From positions 62,001 to 126,000 of the forward strand of contig NZ_FUYM01000011.1 of the NCBI RefSeq assembly GCF_900167915.1: a DNA stretch of 64,000 nucleotides. The letters are read 5' to 3'. The notes beneath the pieces were generated by a model that saw only the letters and a program-made list of their open reading frames with translations, made no database searches and was not told the DNA's origin. A program made the translations under genes and the position numbers. Below, piece after piece: positions 54,818 through 63,325 of this stretch (positions are counted from its first letter, which is position 1; each line of letters begins with the position of its first letter). This DNA comes from Rhizorhabdus histidinilytica (GTDB lineage Bacteria > Pseudomonadota > Alphaproteobacteria > Sphingomonadales > Sphingomonadaceae).

Positions 54818-54995
54818 GTTCAATATCCGATATAGTCTCGCGCAATCGCATTATTTGCAGGACTGCAACTCGAAAGTGGGTTGACGGCGAGGGAGTCGGA
54901 AATCATAACCAAGCGATCGCTAGGTTTGTTGTTTGATTACGGTTGGGGCGCGGGGTCAGGGGCCGCCGATGCTTCCAAAGGGAGAGGCAGAGCAG

Positions 54996-56111
54996 GTGTC
55001 GAAGCGAAATTTTGGCATATTCTTCGAGATGTCGGTGCGCGGGCGCTCCGCCGAGGTCGAGCAGAAGACGTTTCACAACGTGCTGGAGCAGATCGATATC
55101 GCCGATCAACTCGGCTATGACGCCGCTTGGTTCGTCGAGCATCATTTCACCCGTGGCTTCTCGCACTCGTCGGCGCCCGACCTGATGCTCGCCGCGGCGT
55201 CGCGGACGACCAAGAACATCAAGCTCGGCCTGGGCGTGATGCTGCTGCCCTTCCTCAGCCCGATCCGGGTGGCGGAGCGGGTCGGAACGCTCGACGTGAT
55301 CAGCAACGGGCGCGTCCTGTTCGGCACCGGGCGTGGTGCGTCGCCGCTCGAATATCAGGCGTTCCAGCGCCCGTTCGAGCAGAGCCGCCAGATTTGGGAG
55401 GACCATCTCGACGCGGTGCTGGAGATATTCAAGGCCGATGGCGCCGAAGTCACCCGCAGCGGCAAATATTACGAGATTCCGGGCGTGTCGGTCCTGCCCC
55501 GCGTCGTCCAGAAGCCGCACCCCGAGGTCTGGGTCGCCTCGACCAGCCTCGACGGCTTCCTCGCCGCCGCCAAGCATGGCTATCACCTGCTGTGCATGCC
55601 GATCCTCAAGGGCCTCTCGGGCCTGGCCGAGGACATCGCCGAATATAAGGCGGAACTGGCGCGCAACGGCTTCGATCCGGCCAAGGCGCGGATCGCGATC
55701 ATGGTGCCGTGGCACGTCACCCACGCCGATTCGGACATCGAGGCGATCGTCAGCGCCTATATCTGGTACCTGCGCCGGCAGATCAGCCTGGTCGCGCCGC
55801 CCGACTATACCGACGCGCGCCACGCCACCCATCGCCTGTTCGGCCAGACCGCGGTCGGCATGACCGAGGAGAAGGCGCTCCAGGAGCTGACCGACAACCG
55901 CATGGTGGTGATCGCCAACCCCGAGGAATCGCGCAAGGCGATGGACGAGTTCTTCGCCGCTGGTGCGACCGACCTGATCCTCCAGTTCGAGGTGGGCGGC
56001 ATCGCCCATAGCGAGATCGTGAGCTCGATGAACCTGTTCGCGAAGGAGGTCGCCGGCTTCGCCGATACCGATATCCCCGCGCGCAAGCTCAGCGCCGCCG
56101 TCGGAGGCTGA
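54996..56111 (+). CDS. Luciferase-like (LLM) flavin-dependent monooxygenase
   Basis: 371 residues with the luciferase fold: NFGIFFEMSVRGRSAEVEQK, YDAAWFVEHHFTRGFSHSSA, NIKLGLGVMLLPFLSPIRVA, GRVLFGTGRGASPLEYQAFQ and RVVQKPHPEVWVASTSLDGF. It likely uses reduced flavin supplied in trans and may do Baeyer-Villiger or hydroxylating chemistry. The GTG at 54996 was preferred because GGAGAGG lies 8 nt upstream; ATG 54969 is an alternative. First gene of the plus-strand cluster. Confidence 0.88.
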   Translation: MSKRNFGIFFEMSVRGRSAEVEQKTFHNVLEQIDIADQLGYDAAWFVEHHFTRGFSHSSAPDLMLAAASRTTKNIKLGLGVMLLPFLSPIRVAERVGTLDVISNGRVLFGTGRGASPLEYQAFQRPFEQSRQIWEDHLDAVLEIFKADGAEVTRSGKYYEIPGVSVLPRVVQKPHPEVWVASTSLDGFLAAAKHGYHLLCMPILKGLSGLAEDIAEYKAELARNGFDPAKARIAIMVPWHVTHADSDIEAIVSAYIWYLRRQISLVAPPDYTDARHATHRLFGQTAVGMTEEKALQELTDNRMVVIANPEESRKAMDEFFAAGATDLILQFEVGGIAHSEIVSSMNLFAKEVAGFADTDIPARKLSAAVGG

Positions 56112-56112
56112 C

Positions 56113-57192
56113 ATGCAGTGGCATACGCGCCGGGACCTCCTGGCGGCCCGACCGTCCGCGCCCGCGGGCTCCATCCTGTTCGCCGGTGAGCCGACCGAGG
56201 CGGTGATCGGCCTCGGTCCGCAGGACTGGGACGCCGCCGAGGCGATCGCGCGCGAAGCGCTGATGGGATGCGAGCTGGGCGCGCGCGACCGGGTGCTGAT
56301 CGCGATGGAGCAGCCGGCCTCGCTATCGGTCGCGCTGCTCGCCCGCGCCGCCGCGCCGCTCGTCCAGTCGGTGGCGGTCACCGGCGCGCGCGGCCGGATG
56401 CGGCTGCTGGCGGCGATCCGTTCGCTCAAGCCGACGGTGCTGATCACCACGCCGTGCGGCGCCGCCGATTTCCTCGCGCGGCTCTACATGGAGTTCAACG
56501 TCGACCCGGTCGAGCTGGGCCTGGAGCGGATCGTCATCGGTGGCGAGGTGGCGACCGCCGGGTTGCGCAAGCGCCTCGCCCGCGAGTTCGAGGCCGAGGT
56601 CGCCGAACTCTATTTCGATCCCTTCTTCGGCCTGCCGCTCGCCTGGCGCTGCGGCGGCCCGTGGGAAGCGGCGGGCGGCACCGTCGCGCTCGCGGCTCCC
56701 GACCGGGACGAGATCGTCGCCGAGGACCTGGCCGCCGATATCGGCGATGCAGAGATCGTCGTGCGGCCGACCTTCTGCGCGGCGCTGAAGGACGATGTGC
56801 TGCGCACCGGTACGCTGCGCGCGGCGCCAAAGAGCGACGCCGGCCTGTTCGACCGCACCCTCGGCGACCATGTGCTGCTGCGCGGCCGCTGGGTGTCGCT
56901 CGACGCGCTACGCCGGCAGCTCGCGCTGATCGACGGCGTGTCGGCCTGGACGCTGGAGATCGACCGTGGCGATCGCACGCTCGACGCGGCGACGCTCAAG
57001 GTCGGCTTCAACCGCGAGACGCTCGTCAAGAATCCGATGTGGTTGAGCCGGGTCGAGCAGGCGATCGCCGCGGCCTGCCCGGTGTCGATCGCGGTCGAGA
57101 CCTCCTTCGCCGGGGAGATCGAGGGCAAGCCGCGCGGCGCCGTTGACGACCTGCGCGGCCATCATGGCGACGCGCCGGGGATCGCGGCATGA
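56113..57192 (+). CDS. Degenerate PaaK-like (ANL superfamily) protein
   Basis: 359 residues resembling phenylacetate-CoA ligase. ILFAGEPTEAVIGLGPQDWD sits where PaaK has its TSGTTGKPT phosphate loop but lacks it; LGLERIVIGGEVATAGLRKR matches the PaaK acceptor-strand region; the Y-x-x-TE motif is replaced by LYFDPFFGLPLAWRC. A C-terminal domain (about 270-350) remains. Adenylation is therefore doubtful, and it may be a regulatory or scaffolding partner. It overlaps the SDR gene by 4 bp. Confidence 0.7.
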   Translation: MQWHTRRDLLAARPSAPAGSILFAGEPTEAVIGLGPQDWDAAEAIAREALMGCELGARDRVLIAMEQPASLSVALLARAAAPLVQSVAVTGARGRMRLLAAIRSLKPTVLITTPCGAADFLARLYMEFNVDPVELGLERIVIGGEVATAGLRKRLAREFEAEVAELYFDPFFGLPLAWRCGGPWEAAGGTVALAAPDRDEIVAEDLAADIGDAEIVVRPTFCAALKDDVLRTGTLRAAPKSDAGLFDRTLGDHVLLRGRWVSLDALRRQLALIDGVSAWTLEIDRGDRTLDAATLKVGFNRETLVKNPMWLSRVEQAIAAACPVSIAVETSFAGEIEGKPRGAVDDLRGHHGDAPGIAA

Positions 57193-57890
57193 GCCGCCGG
57201 GTGATCCTGACCGGGGCGGCGGGCGCGATCGGCGCGGCGATCGCCCAGCTGCTCGCCGATCGCGGCTGGCAGGTGATCGGCGTCGACCTCGCCTTTCCGG
57301 ACGCCTCGCCCGCGCTGGCCGAGCGGGTCGCGCAGGACATCACCGATGCGCCCGGCTACCACGCCGCGCTCGAACGCATCGTCGCGGGCGGCCCGATCCA
57401 CGGCCTGGTCAACTGCGCGGGCGTCGCGCAGGTCGGCCGCTTCCTCCAGCTCGAACCGCGCTGGGACCTGCTGGTCGCGGTCAACCTGACCGCGGCGATC
57501 CAGGCCTGCCACGTCGTCGTGCCGTCGATGATCGAGGCTGGCGGGGGATCGGTGGTCAACATCATCTCCGATTCGGCGCGGGCCGGGGCGGCGGGGGAAG
57601 CCGTCTACTCGGCGGCCAAGGGCGGCCTCGCCGCCTTCACCCGCAGCCTGGCCCAGGAGGTCGGCCGCTTCGGTGTCCGCGTCAACAATGTCTCTCCGGG
57701 CCCGGTCCGCACGCCGATGTCGGCGGCGCATGGCGACGTGATGGACAAGCTCGCCGCCAAGACGCCGATGAAGCGCGTGGCCGAGGCGGTGGACATCGCC
57801 GGCGCGGTCGCCTTCTTCCTGGGCGACGATTCGGCGTTCGTCACCGGCCAGACCTTGAGCGTCAGCGGCGGTCTGACGATGGTGGGCTGA
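57189..57890 (+). CDS. Short-chain dehydrogenase/reductase
   Basis: 233 residues. NAD(P)-binding motif ILTGAAGAIGAAIAQLL, NCAG in GLVNCAGVAQVG, catalytic Ser in NIISDSARAG, and Y-x-x-x-K in AVYSAAKGGLAAFTRSLAQE, then NNVSPGPVRTPM. The acidic IGVDLAF after the second strand favours NAD. It likely oxidises or reduces a hydroxy/keto intermediate of the cluster pathway. Confidence 0.93.
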   Translation: MSRRVILTGAAGAIGAAIAQLLADRGWQVIGVDLAFPDASPALAERVAQDITDAPGYHAALERIVAGGPIHGLVNCAGVAQVGRFLQLEPRWDLLVAVNLTAAIQACHVVVPSMIEAGGGSVVNIISDSARAGAAGEAVYSAAKGGLAAFTRSLAQEVGRFGVRVNNVSPGPVRTPMSAAHGDVMDKLAAKTPMKRVAEAVDIAGAVAFFLGDDSAFVTGQTLSVSGGLTMVG

Positions 57891-57892
57891 TC

Positions 57893-59530
57893 ATGGCATC
57901 GAGCGACACGCTGACCGGCCATCGCAGCATCGCGCACCTGCTGCGCGACCGGGCCATCGACCATGCCGACCGGATAGCGGTGCGCGAAGGCGACCGCGAG
58001 ACCAGCGTCCGCGATCTCCACGACGCGGCGCGGCGCATGGCCCGCGCGCTGATCGCGGGGGGGATCGAGCCGGGCGACTTCGTCGTCTGCTGGGCGCCCA
58101 ATATCACGCGTTGGGTGATCGCCGCGCACGCCGCCTGGATGGCGGGCGCGGTGCTGATGCCGCTGTCGACCCGGCTCAAGGCGCGCGAGGTCGGCCCGCT
58201 GCTGGAGGCGACCGGCGCCAAGCTGCTCGTCACCGTCGGCGAATGCGCCGGCACCCGGCTGATCGACATCGTCAAGGCCGCCTATGGCGCGGGGACCGAC
58301 CGGCCATTCGAGCGGCTGCCGGCGGTGCGCCGCATCGTCCGCCTCGACGAGGATTCCTCCTCCGCGCCGGGCGAGGTCGGCTTCGCCGATTTCCTGGCGA
58401 GCGGCGAGGGCGTGTCCGATGCCGATCTCGACGCGGTGATCGCCGGGATCGACGGGGACATGCTGGCCGAGGTGATGTTCACCTCGGGATCGACCGGGGC
58501 GCCCAAGGGGGTGCAGCTCAGCCATGGCCAGCTGATGCGCGCCTATCGCGACTGGGCCGACGTCGCGGCGCTGCGCGCGGGCGATGTCTATCTGGTGATC
58601 CCGCCCTTCTCGCACGGCTTCGGCCTCAACGCCGGCATCCTCGCCAGTGCCGAGCGCGGCATGACGATGGTGCTGATGGACATCTTCGATCCGGCACGCG
58701 CGCTGGACCTGATCCTGCGGCACGGCATCACCGTCGCCTCGGGCCCGCCCAACCTCTACCTAGCCCTGCTCGACCAGCGGGCCCGCACCGGCGCCGAGGT
58801 GACGACGATGCGCGTCTGCTTCATCGGCGCGGCGAGCGTGCCGATGGAGCTGCTGCGTCGGGTGCGCGTCGAACTGGGCGTGCGGCGTGCAATCAACGCC
58901 TATGGGCTGATCGAGGGCTGTGTCGTCTCGATGACGCGCGCCGACGATCCCGAGGACGTCGTCTCGACGACCACCGGCCGGCCGATGGACGGGGTCGAGG
59001 TCCGCATCGTCGACGACGAGAACCGGCCGGTACCGCAGGGCCAGACCGGCGAGATCGTGATGCGCGGCTACAACGTCATGCAGGGCTACTGGGGCGAGCC
59101 GGAACTGACCGCCGCCGCGATCGATGCCGACGGCTGGCTGCACAGCGGCGACATCGGCCTGCTCGAAGAACATGGCTGTATCCGCATCGTCGACCGCAAG
59201 AAGGACATGTTCACCTGCGGTGGCTTCAACGTCTACCCGGCCGAGGTCGAGAACCTGTTGCTGTCGTCGGGGCTGATGTCGGCGGTGTCGGTGGTGGGAG
59301 TCGCCGACCGGCGGCTCGGCGAGGTCGGCGTCGCCTTCGTCATCCCGCATCCGGGCAGCGACGTCACCGCCGAGGCGCTGACTGCCTGGGCCCGCGAGAA
59401 CATGGCCAACTACAAGGTTCCCCGGACTTTCGTGCTCGGCACGGAGCTTCCGCTCAACGCAAATGGCAAGGTGGCGAAAGATGTACTGCGAACAAGCGCC
59501 CGCCAATATTCAGACGCTGGACAAGCCTGA
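57893..59530 (+). CDS. Acyl-CoA synthetase (AMP-forming, ANL family)
   Basis: 545 residues with complete ANL motifs: MFTSGSTGAPKGVQLSHG (A3), a YGLIEGC region (A5), GWLHSGDIGLLEEHGC (A7), DRKKDMFTCGGFNVYPAEVE (A8) and the catalytic Lys in NANGKVAKDVLR (A10). FadD3/FadD-like medium-size acid ligase; substrate unknown. The stop lies 1 bp before the next LLM gene. Confidence 0.93.
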   Translation: MASSDTLTGHRSIAHLLRDRAIDHADRIAVREGDRETSVRDLHDAARRMARALIAGGIEPGDFVVCWAPNITRWVIAAHAAWMAGAVLMPLSTRLKAREVGPLLEATGAKLLVTVGECAGTRLIDIVKAAYGAGTDRPFERLPAVRRIVRLDEDSSSAPGEVGFADFLASGEGVSDADLDAVIAGIDGDMLAEVMFTSGSTGAPKGVQLSHGQLMRAYRDWADVAALRAGDVYLVIPPFSHGFGLNAGILASAERGMTMVLMDIFDPARALDLILRHGITVASGPPNLYLALLDQRARTGAEVTTMRVCFIGAASVPMELLRRVRVELGVRRAINAYGLIEGCVVSMTRADDPEDVVSTTTGRPMDGVEVRIVDDENRPVPQGQTGEIVMRGYNVMQGYWGEPELTAAAIDADGWLHSGDIGLLEEHGCIRIVDRKKDMFTCGGFNVYPAEVENLLLSSGLMSAVSVVGVADRRLGEVGVAFVIPHPGSDVTAEALTAWARENMANYKVPRTFVLGTELPLNANGKVAKDVLRTSARQYSDAGQA

Positions 59531-59531
59531 C

Positions 59532-60593
59532 ATGGCGCGCATGAAATTCTCCGCCTTCCTGCTCTATCACCAGCATGCCGGCTGGAGCGAGAAACAGGTC
59601 TACGACTACAACACCGAACTGGTCGAACATCTCGAGGAATGCGGCTTCGACGGCGTCTGGGTCGCGGAGCATCATTTCCGCGACTATGGACTGTGCACCA
59701 ACATCCCGGCGATGCTGTCCTACCTCGCCGCGCGCACCTCGAAGATCCGGCTCGGCAGCGGCGTCCTCATCCTGCCGCTGCACAATCCGATCCTGATCGC
59801 CGAGGAGATCGCCCAGCTTGACCTGCTGTCGAACGGCCGCTTCGATTTCGGCATCGGCCGCGGTTACCAGTCGCTGGAGTTCAGCCGGCTCGGAGTCGAC
59901 CTCTCCGAGGCGCGGGAGCGGTTCGACGAGGCGCTCGACCTGATCAACCGGCTGTGGCGCGAGGACGACGTCAGCCACAGCGGCAAATTCTACCATTGCG
60001 AGAGCGTCAACCTGAAGCCCCGGCCGCTGCAGAAGCGGATTCCGACCTGGGTGGCGTCGGTCAGCCCCGACACGGTGCAGCGCTATGCGGCGCGCGGCCT
60101 GCCGATCATGGCCGACGCGCTGGCGACCTTCGGCTCGCTCAAGCGCGCGGCGGAGGCCTGGCAGGAGGCGATGACGACGGCGGGCCACGCCATCGACGGC
60201 CATTCGCTGTGCGCGATGCGCAGCGTCTACGTCGCCGACACCAACGAGAAGGCGCGCGAGGATTTCCGCGCCTTCGAGGCCGGCTTCGACCGCGGCAAGA
60301 TCATCAACAAGGAAAGCGCCCCGATCGATCCCAAGACGGGCAAGATCGCCAAGGGCTACGAGTCCTGGGAAGCCAAATATATGAAGGGCGGCGAGGTCAG
60401 CGACGACTTCCGCTGGGACAAGATGGAGGTGATCGGCGATCCCGAGCGCGTGATCGGCCAGGTGAAGATGCTGCAGGATTTCGGCTATTCGAACCTGATG
60501 TGCGATTTCGGCAGCACCCGGCCGTTGCCGATGCCCGAGATGAAGCGGCTGGTGTCCTTCTTCGCCAAGGAGGTGATGCCGGCGTTCCGGTAG
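59532..60593 (+). CDS. Luciferase-like (LLM) flavin-dependent monooxygenase
   Basis: 353 residues, paralogous in type to the gene at 54996. Motifs: MKFSAFLLYHQHAGWSEKQV, GVWVAEHHFRDYGLCTNIPA, IRLGSGVLILPLHNPILIAE, GRFDFGIGRGYQSLEFSRLG and LQKRIPTWVASVSPDTVQRY. Two flavin monooxygenases in one cluster suggest two oxygenation steps or different substrates. ATG at 59532 follows the ligase stop directly. Confidence 0.9.
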   Translation: MARMKFSAFLLYHQHAGWSEKQVYDYNTELVEHLEECGFDGVWVAEHHFRDYGLCTNIPAMLSYLAARTSKIRLGSGVLILPLHNPILIAEEIAQLDLLSNGRFDFGIGRGYQSLEFSRLGVDLSEARERFDEALDLINRLWREDDVSHSGKFYHCESVNLKPRPLQKRIPTWVASVSPDTVQRYAARGLPIMADALATFGSLKRAAEAWQEAMTTAGHAIDGHSLCAMRSVYVADTNEKAREDFRAFEAGFDRGKIINKESAPIDPKTGKIAKGYESWEAKYMKGGEVSDDFRWDKMEVIGDPERVIGQVKMLQDFGYSNLMCDFGSTRPLPMPEMKRLVSFFAKEVMPAFR

Positions 60594-60625
60594 GAGGCCG
60601 GGCAGGATCGAACCGCCCTCCCCTT

Positions 60626-60782
60626 CGTCATTCCCGCGAAAGCGGGAATCCACGGAAACGGGACGCTGTTTGACGGGAGGTGCCGCCGTCCATGGATTCC
60701 CGCTTTCGCGGGAATGACGATTGGGGGGAGAGAAGGCCGAGGCAGGAGTCCGCCGAGATGCCGGCCTCCGCCGGCATGACGA
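60626..60782. repeat. Family C palindromic repeats in the cluster
   Basis: Opposed arms GTCATTCCCGCGAAAGCGGG (60627-60646) and GATTCCCGCTTTCGCGGGAA (60694-60713) form a perfect large hairpin pair, then a third arm (GATGCCGGCCTCCGCCGGCA, 60758-60777) follows. They interrupt the otherwise compact cluster between the second monooxygenase and the thiolase-like gene. Confidence 0.8.
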
Positions 60783-60800
60783 ACTGGGTAGAGGAGGACG

Positions 60801-61964
60801 GTGTCGGGCGTGGAGAGGCAGGCGTTTTCGGGCAAGGCGGCGATCGCCGGGGTCGGCTATACGCGCTTCAGCCGCGAATCCGGCCGGACCGTGCTCGACC
60901 TGACGATGGAGGCCGTCCATGCAGCGGTCGCCGATGCCGGTCTCCAAAGCCGCGACGTCGACGGGCTGCTGTCCTACGCGCTGTCCGATTCGGTGCCGAC
61001 CCACATGGTCGCGCGGATGCTCGGCCTCGCCGACCATGGCTGGACCAACGACTATCATGGCGGCGGCAGCCAGGCGGCGGCGATCCTCGGCGACGCGGCG
61101 ATGGTCGTCGCGGCCGGTCTCGCCGAGACGGTGGTCGTCTACCGTTCGCTCAACGGCCGCAGCGGCAAGCGCATGGGGCAGATCTCGCTCGGCTCCAGCG
61201 ACGGGATGGAGGAGCAGTTCCTCACCCCCTACGGCTTTCGCGGGCCGGTCAACCTGTTCGCGCTGGCGGCGCAGCGCTACCTCCACGATCGCGGGCTGGC
61301 GCCGGACGCGCTCGGCCCGCTGGTGGTGCGGCAGCGCGCCAAGGCGGTCGCCAATCCCAAGGCGCTGCTGCGCGATCCGCTGACGATCGACGACTATCGC
61401 ACCGCGCCGATGATCGCCTCGCCGCTGCGCCGGCCCGACTGCTGCCTGGAGACCGACGCCGCCTGCGCGATCGTGGTGACGACGCCCGATCGGGCGCGGG
61501 CCCTGCGCAACCGGCCGGTCCACATCCTCGGCGCGATCCGCGCGGGCGGCCGCGGGGCGGGGGCGATGGACAAGGCTGGCGACGATCCCGCCCGCATCTT
61601 CTCCGCCCATGTGGCACCGCGCTTCTACGCGGCGACGGGCGTCGCGCCGGCCGATATCGACTTGGTGCAATGCTACGACGCCTATTCCTACCTGATCCTC
61701 CAGCAGCTCGAGGATTTCGGCTTCCTCGCCCCCGGCGAGGTCGCGGACTTCGCCGCTACGGGCGAGGCGGGGCGCGGCTTCGCGCTCAACACCAATGGCG
61801 GGCTGCTGTCCGAAGGCTATGTTCACGGCCTCAACAACGTCGTCGAGGCGGTGGAGCAGCTCCAGGGCAAGGCGGGCGACCGGCAGGTCGAGGCCGCGAC
61901 CGCGCTGTGCACCGGCTTCGGCGGCAATTTCGGCTCGGCGCTGCTGCTCGGGCTGGAGGCGTGA
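60801..61964 (+). CDS. Thiolase-fold lipid-transfer-protein-like enzyme, probable retro-aldolase
   Basis: 387 residues of the SCP-x/Ltp2 branch. Opening AAIAGVGYTRFSRESGRTVL; the region that holds the nucleophilic Cys in true thiolases reads WTNDYHGGGSQAAAILGDAA without a Cys. The C-terminal half has CYDAYSYLILQQLEDFGFLA and NTNGGLLSEGYVHGLNNVVE, as in Ltp2-like aldolases. A DUF35 partner is encoded two genes downstream. Thiolytic activity is therefore unlikely; carbon-carbon cleavage of a beta-hydroxyacyl-CoA is inferred. Start is GTG at 60801. Confidence 0.82.
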   Translation: MSGVERQAFSGKAAIAGVGYTRFSRESGRTVLDLTMEAVHAAVADAGLQSRDVDGLLSYALSDSVPTHMVARMLGLADHGWTNDYHGGGSQAAAILGDAAMVVAAGLAETVVVYRSLNGRSGKRMGQISLGSSDGMEEQFLTPYGFRGPVNLFALAAQRYLHDRGLAPDALGPLVVRQRAKAVANPKALLRDPLTIDDYRTAPMIASPLRRPDCCLETDAACAIVVTTPDRARALRNRPVHILGAIRAGGRGAGAMDKAGDDPARIFSAHVAPRFYAATGVAPADIDLVQCYDAYSYLILQQLEDFGFLAPGEVADFAATGEAGRGFALNTNGGLLSEGYVHGLNNVVEAVEQLQGKAGDRQVEAATALCTGFGGNFGSALLLGLEA

Positions 61965-61974
61965 AGGACAGGCG

Positions 61975-62904
61975 ATGAGCGATACACCTCCCGAACCGCA
62001 CAATTGGGGCCGCTGGGGCGACGACGACCAGATCGGCGCGGCCAACCTGCTGACGCCCGATGTGGTGAAGGCCGGCGCCGGCGCGGTCGCGCGGGGGCGG
62101 GTGCTCAGCCTCAGCCTGCCGATCAAGGGATCGACGTCGAGCAACGCGCCCTGCACGGTGCCGCACCTGCGCGGCCGGCCGCTGCCGCAGCATTTCATGT
62201 CGATCGACGGCGGCGACTATCTGGCCGGGGCGAAGCCGCCCGCCGGCCTGTCGATCGCCGACGACGCGCTGATCGTGTCGCCGCACGGCACCACCACGCA
62301 CATGGACGCGCTATGCCACATGTGGAACGGCAGCCGCCTCTACAACGGCCATGACAGCGCGCGCATCCGCAGCTACGGCGCGCTCCGCTGCGGCATCGAG
62401 CAGCTTCCGGGGATCGCGACCCGCGGCGTCTTCCTCGACGTCGCGCGCCATCGCGGCCGCGACATCCTCGACCCCGCCGACCGTATCACCGCCGCCGACC
62501 TGGAGGCGATGTGCGCGGCCGCCGGTGTGACGATAGGGGCGGGCGACGCGGTGGTGCTGCGCACTGGCTGGACCAAGCAGTTCTACCGAAGCGCCGACAC
62601 CTATTGGGGCGGCGAGCCGGGCCTCGCCACCGACGGTGCGCTGTGGCTGGCCGAACGCGATGTCGTCGCCGTCGCCGCCGACAACAGCGCGATCTGCGGC
62701 CTCAATGCACAGGGCGGCGCGGACGAGGACCTCGACGGCGACATCCACATGATCTTCCTGTGGCGGCACGGCATCTACCTGATGGAGATGCTGTGGCTGG
62801 AGGAGCTGGCCGAGGCCGCGCCCGCGACCTTCCAGTTCGTCGTCGCCCCGCTCAAGATCGTCGGCGGCACCGGCAGCCCGATCAACCCGCTGGCCATCCT
62901 CTGA
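61975..62904 (+). CDS. Cyclase-family metal hydrolase (kynurenine-formamidase-like)
   Basis: 309 residues. WGRWGDDDQIGAANLLTPDV at the start and SPHGTTTHMDALCHMWNGSR (metal-binding HGTxxHxDxxxH) are the cyclase signature; GDAVVLRTGWTKQFY and FVVAPLKIVGGTGSPINPLA close the protein. Such enzymes hydrolyse lactones, amides or ring C-C bonds, which would fit opening a lactone made by a Baeyer-Villiger-type monooxygenase. ATG at 61975. Confidence 0.88.
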   Translation: MSDTPPEPHNWGRWGDDDQIGAANLLTPDVVKAGAGAVARGRVLSLSLPIKGSTSSNAPCTVPHLRGRPLPQHFMSIDGGDYLAGAKPPAGLSIADDALIVSPHGTTTHMDALCHMWNGSRLYNGHDSARIRSYGALRCGIEQLPGIATRGVFLDVARHRGRDILDPADRITAADLEAMCAAAGVTIGAGDAVVLRTGWTKQFYRSADTYWGGEPGLATDGALWLAERDVVAVAADNSAICGLNAQGGADEDLDGDIHMIFLWRHGIYLMEMLWLEELAEAAPATFQFVVAPLKIVGGTGSPINPLAIL

Positions 62905-62905
62905 C

Positions 62906-63325
62906 ATGGCCGCCAAACCGCTTCCCCAGCCGACCGAGCTGACTGCGCCCTATTGGCGCGCGGCGGCGGAGGGGCGGCTGGCGTTGCAGCATTGCCGGGG
63001 CTGCGGCCGCTGGATCCATTTTCCCGAGCCGCGCTGCGCCGAATGCGGGTCGGACGAGTTCGACTGGGACACGGTCTCGGGGCGCGGCACCGTCGCGACC
63101 TTCAGCGTCGTCCACCGCAGCTTCGTCGCGGGCTTCGACGGCGAGCCTTACGTCATCGCCTGGATCGACCTGCCCGAACAGCCGGGCCTGCGGGTCTTCG
63201 GCAACGTCACCGGCTGTGCGCCCGACGCGGTGCGGATCGGCATGGCGGTCGAGCTGTGGTTCGAGCGGCGCGGCGACATAGCGATGCCCAATTTCAGGAT
63301 GACCGAACGAGGGGAGCAGGAATGA
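62906..63325 (+). CDS. DUF35 zinc-ribbon/OB-fold protein
   Basis: 139 residues. The N-terminal rubredoxin-like zinc ribbon has CRGCGRW and CAECGSDEF, followed by an OB fold (TVSGRGTVATFSVVHRSF, GEPYVIAWIDLPEQPGLRVF). DUF35 proteins form complexes with Ltp/SCP-x thiolase-fold proteins, so this is the probable partner of the gene at 60801. Its stop overlaps the next ligase start. Confidence 0.92.
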   Translation: MAAKPLPQPTELTAPYWRAAAEGRLALQHCRGCGRWIHFPEPRCAECGSDEFDWDTVSGRGTVATFSVVHRSFVAGFDGEPYVIAWIDLPEQPGLRVFGNVTGCAPDAVRIGMAVELWFERRGDIAMPNFRMTERGEQE

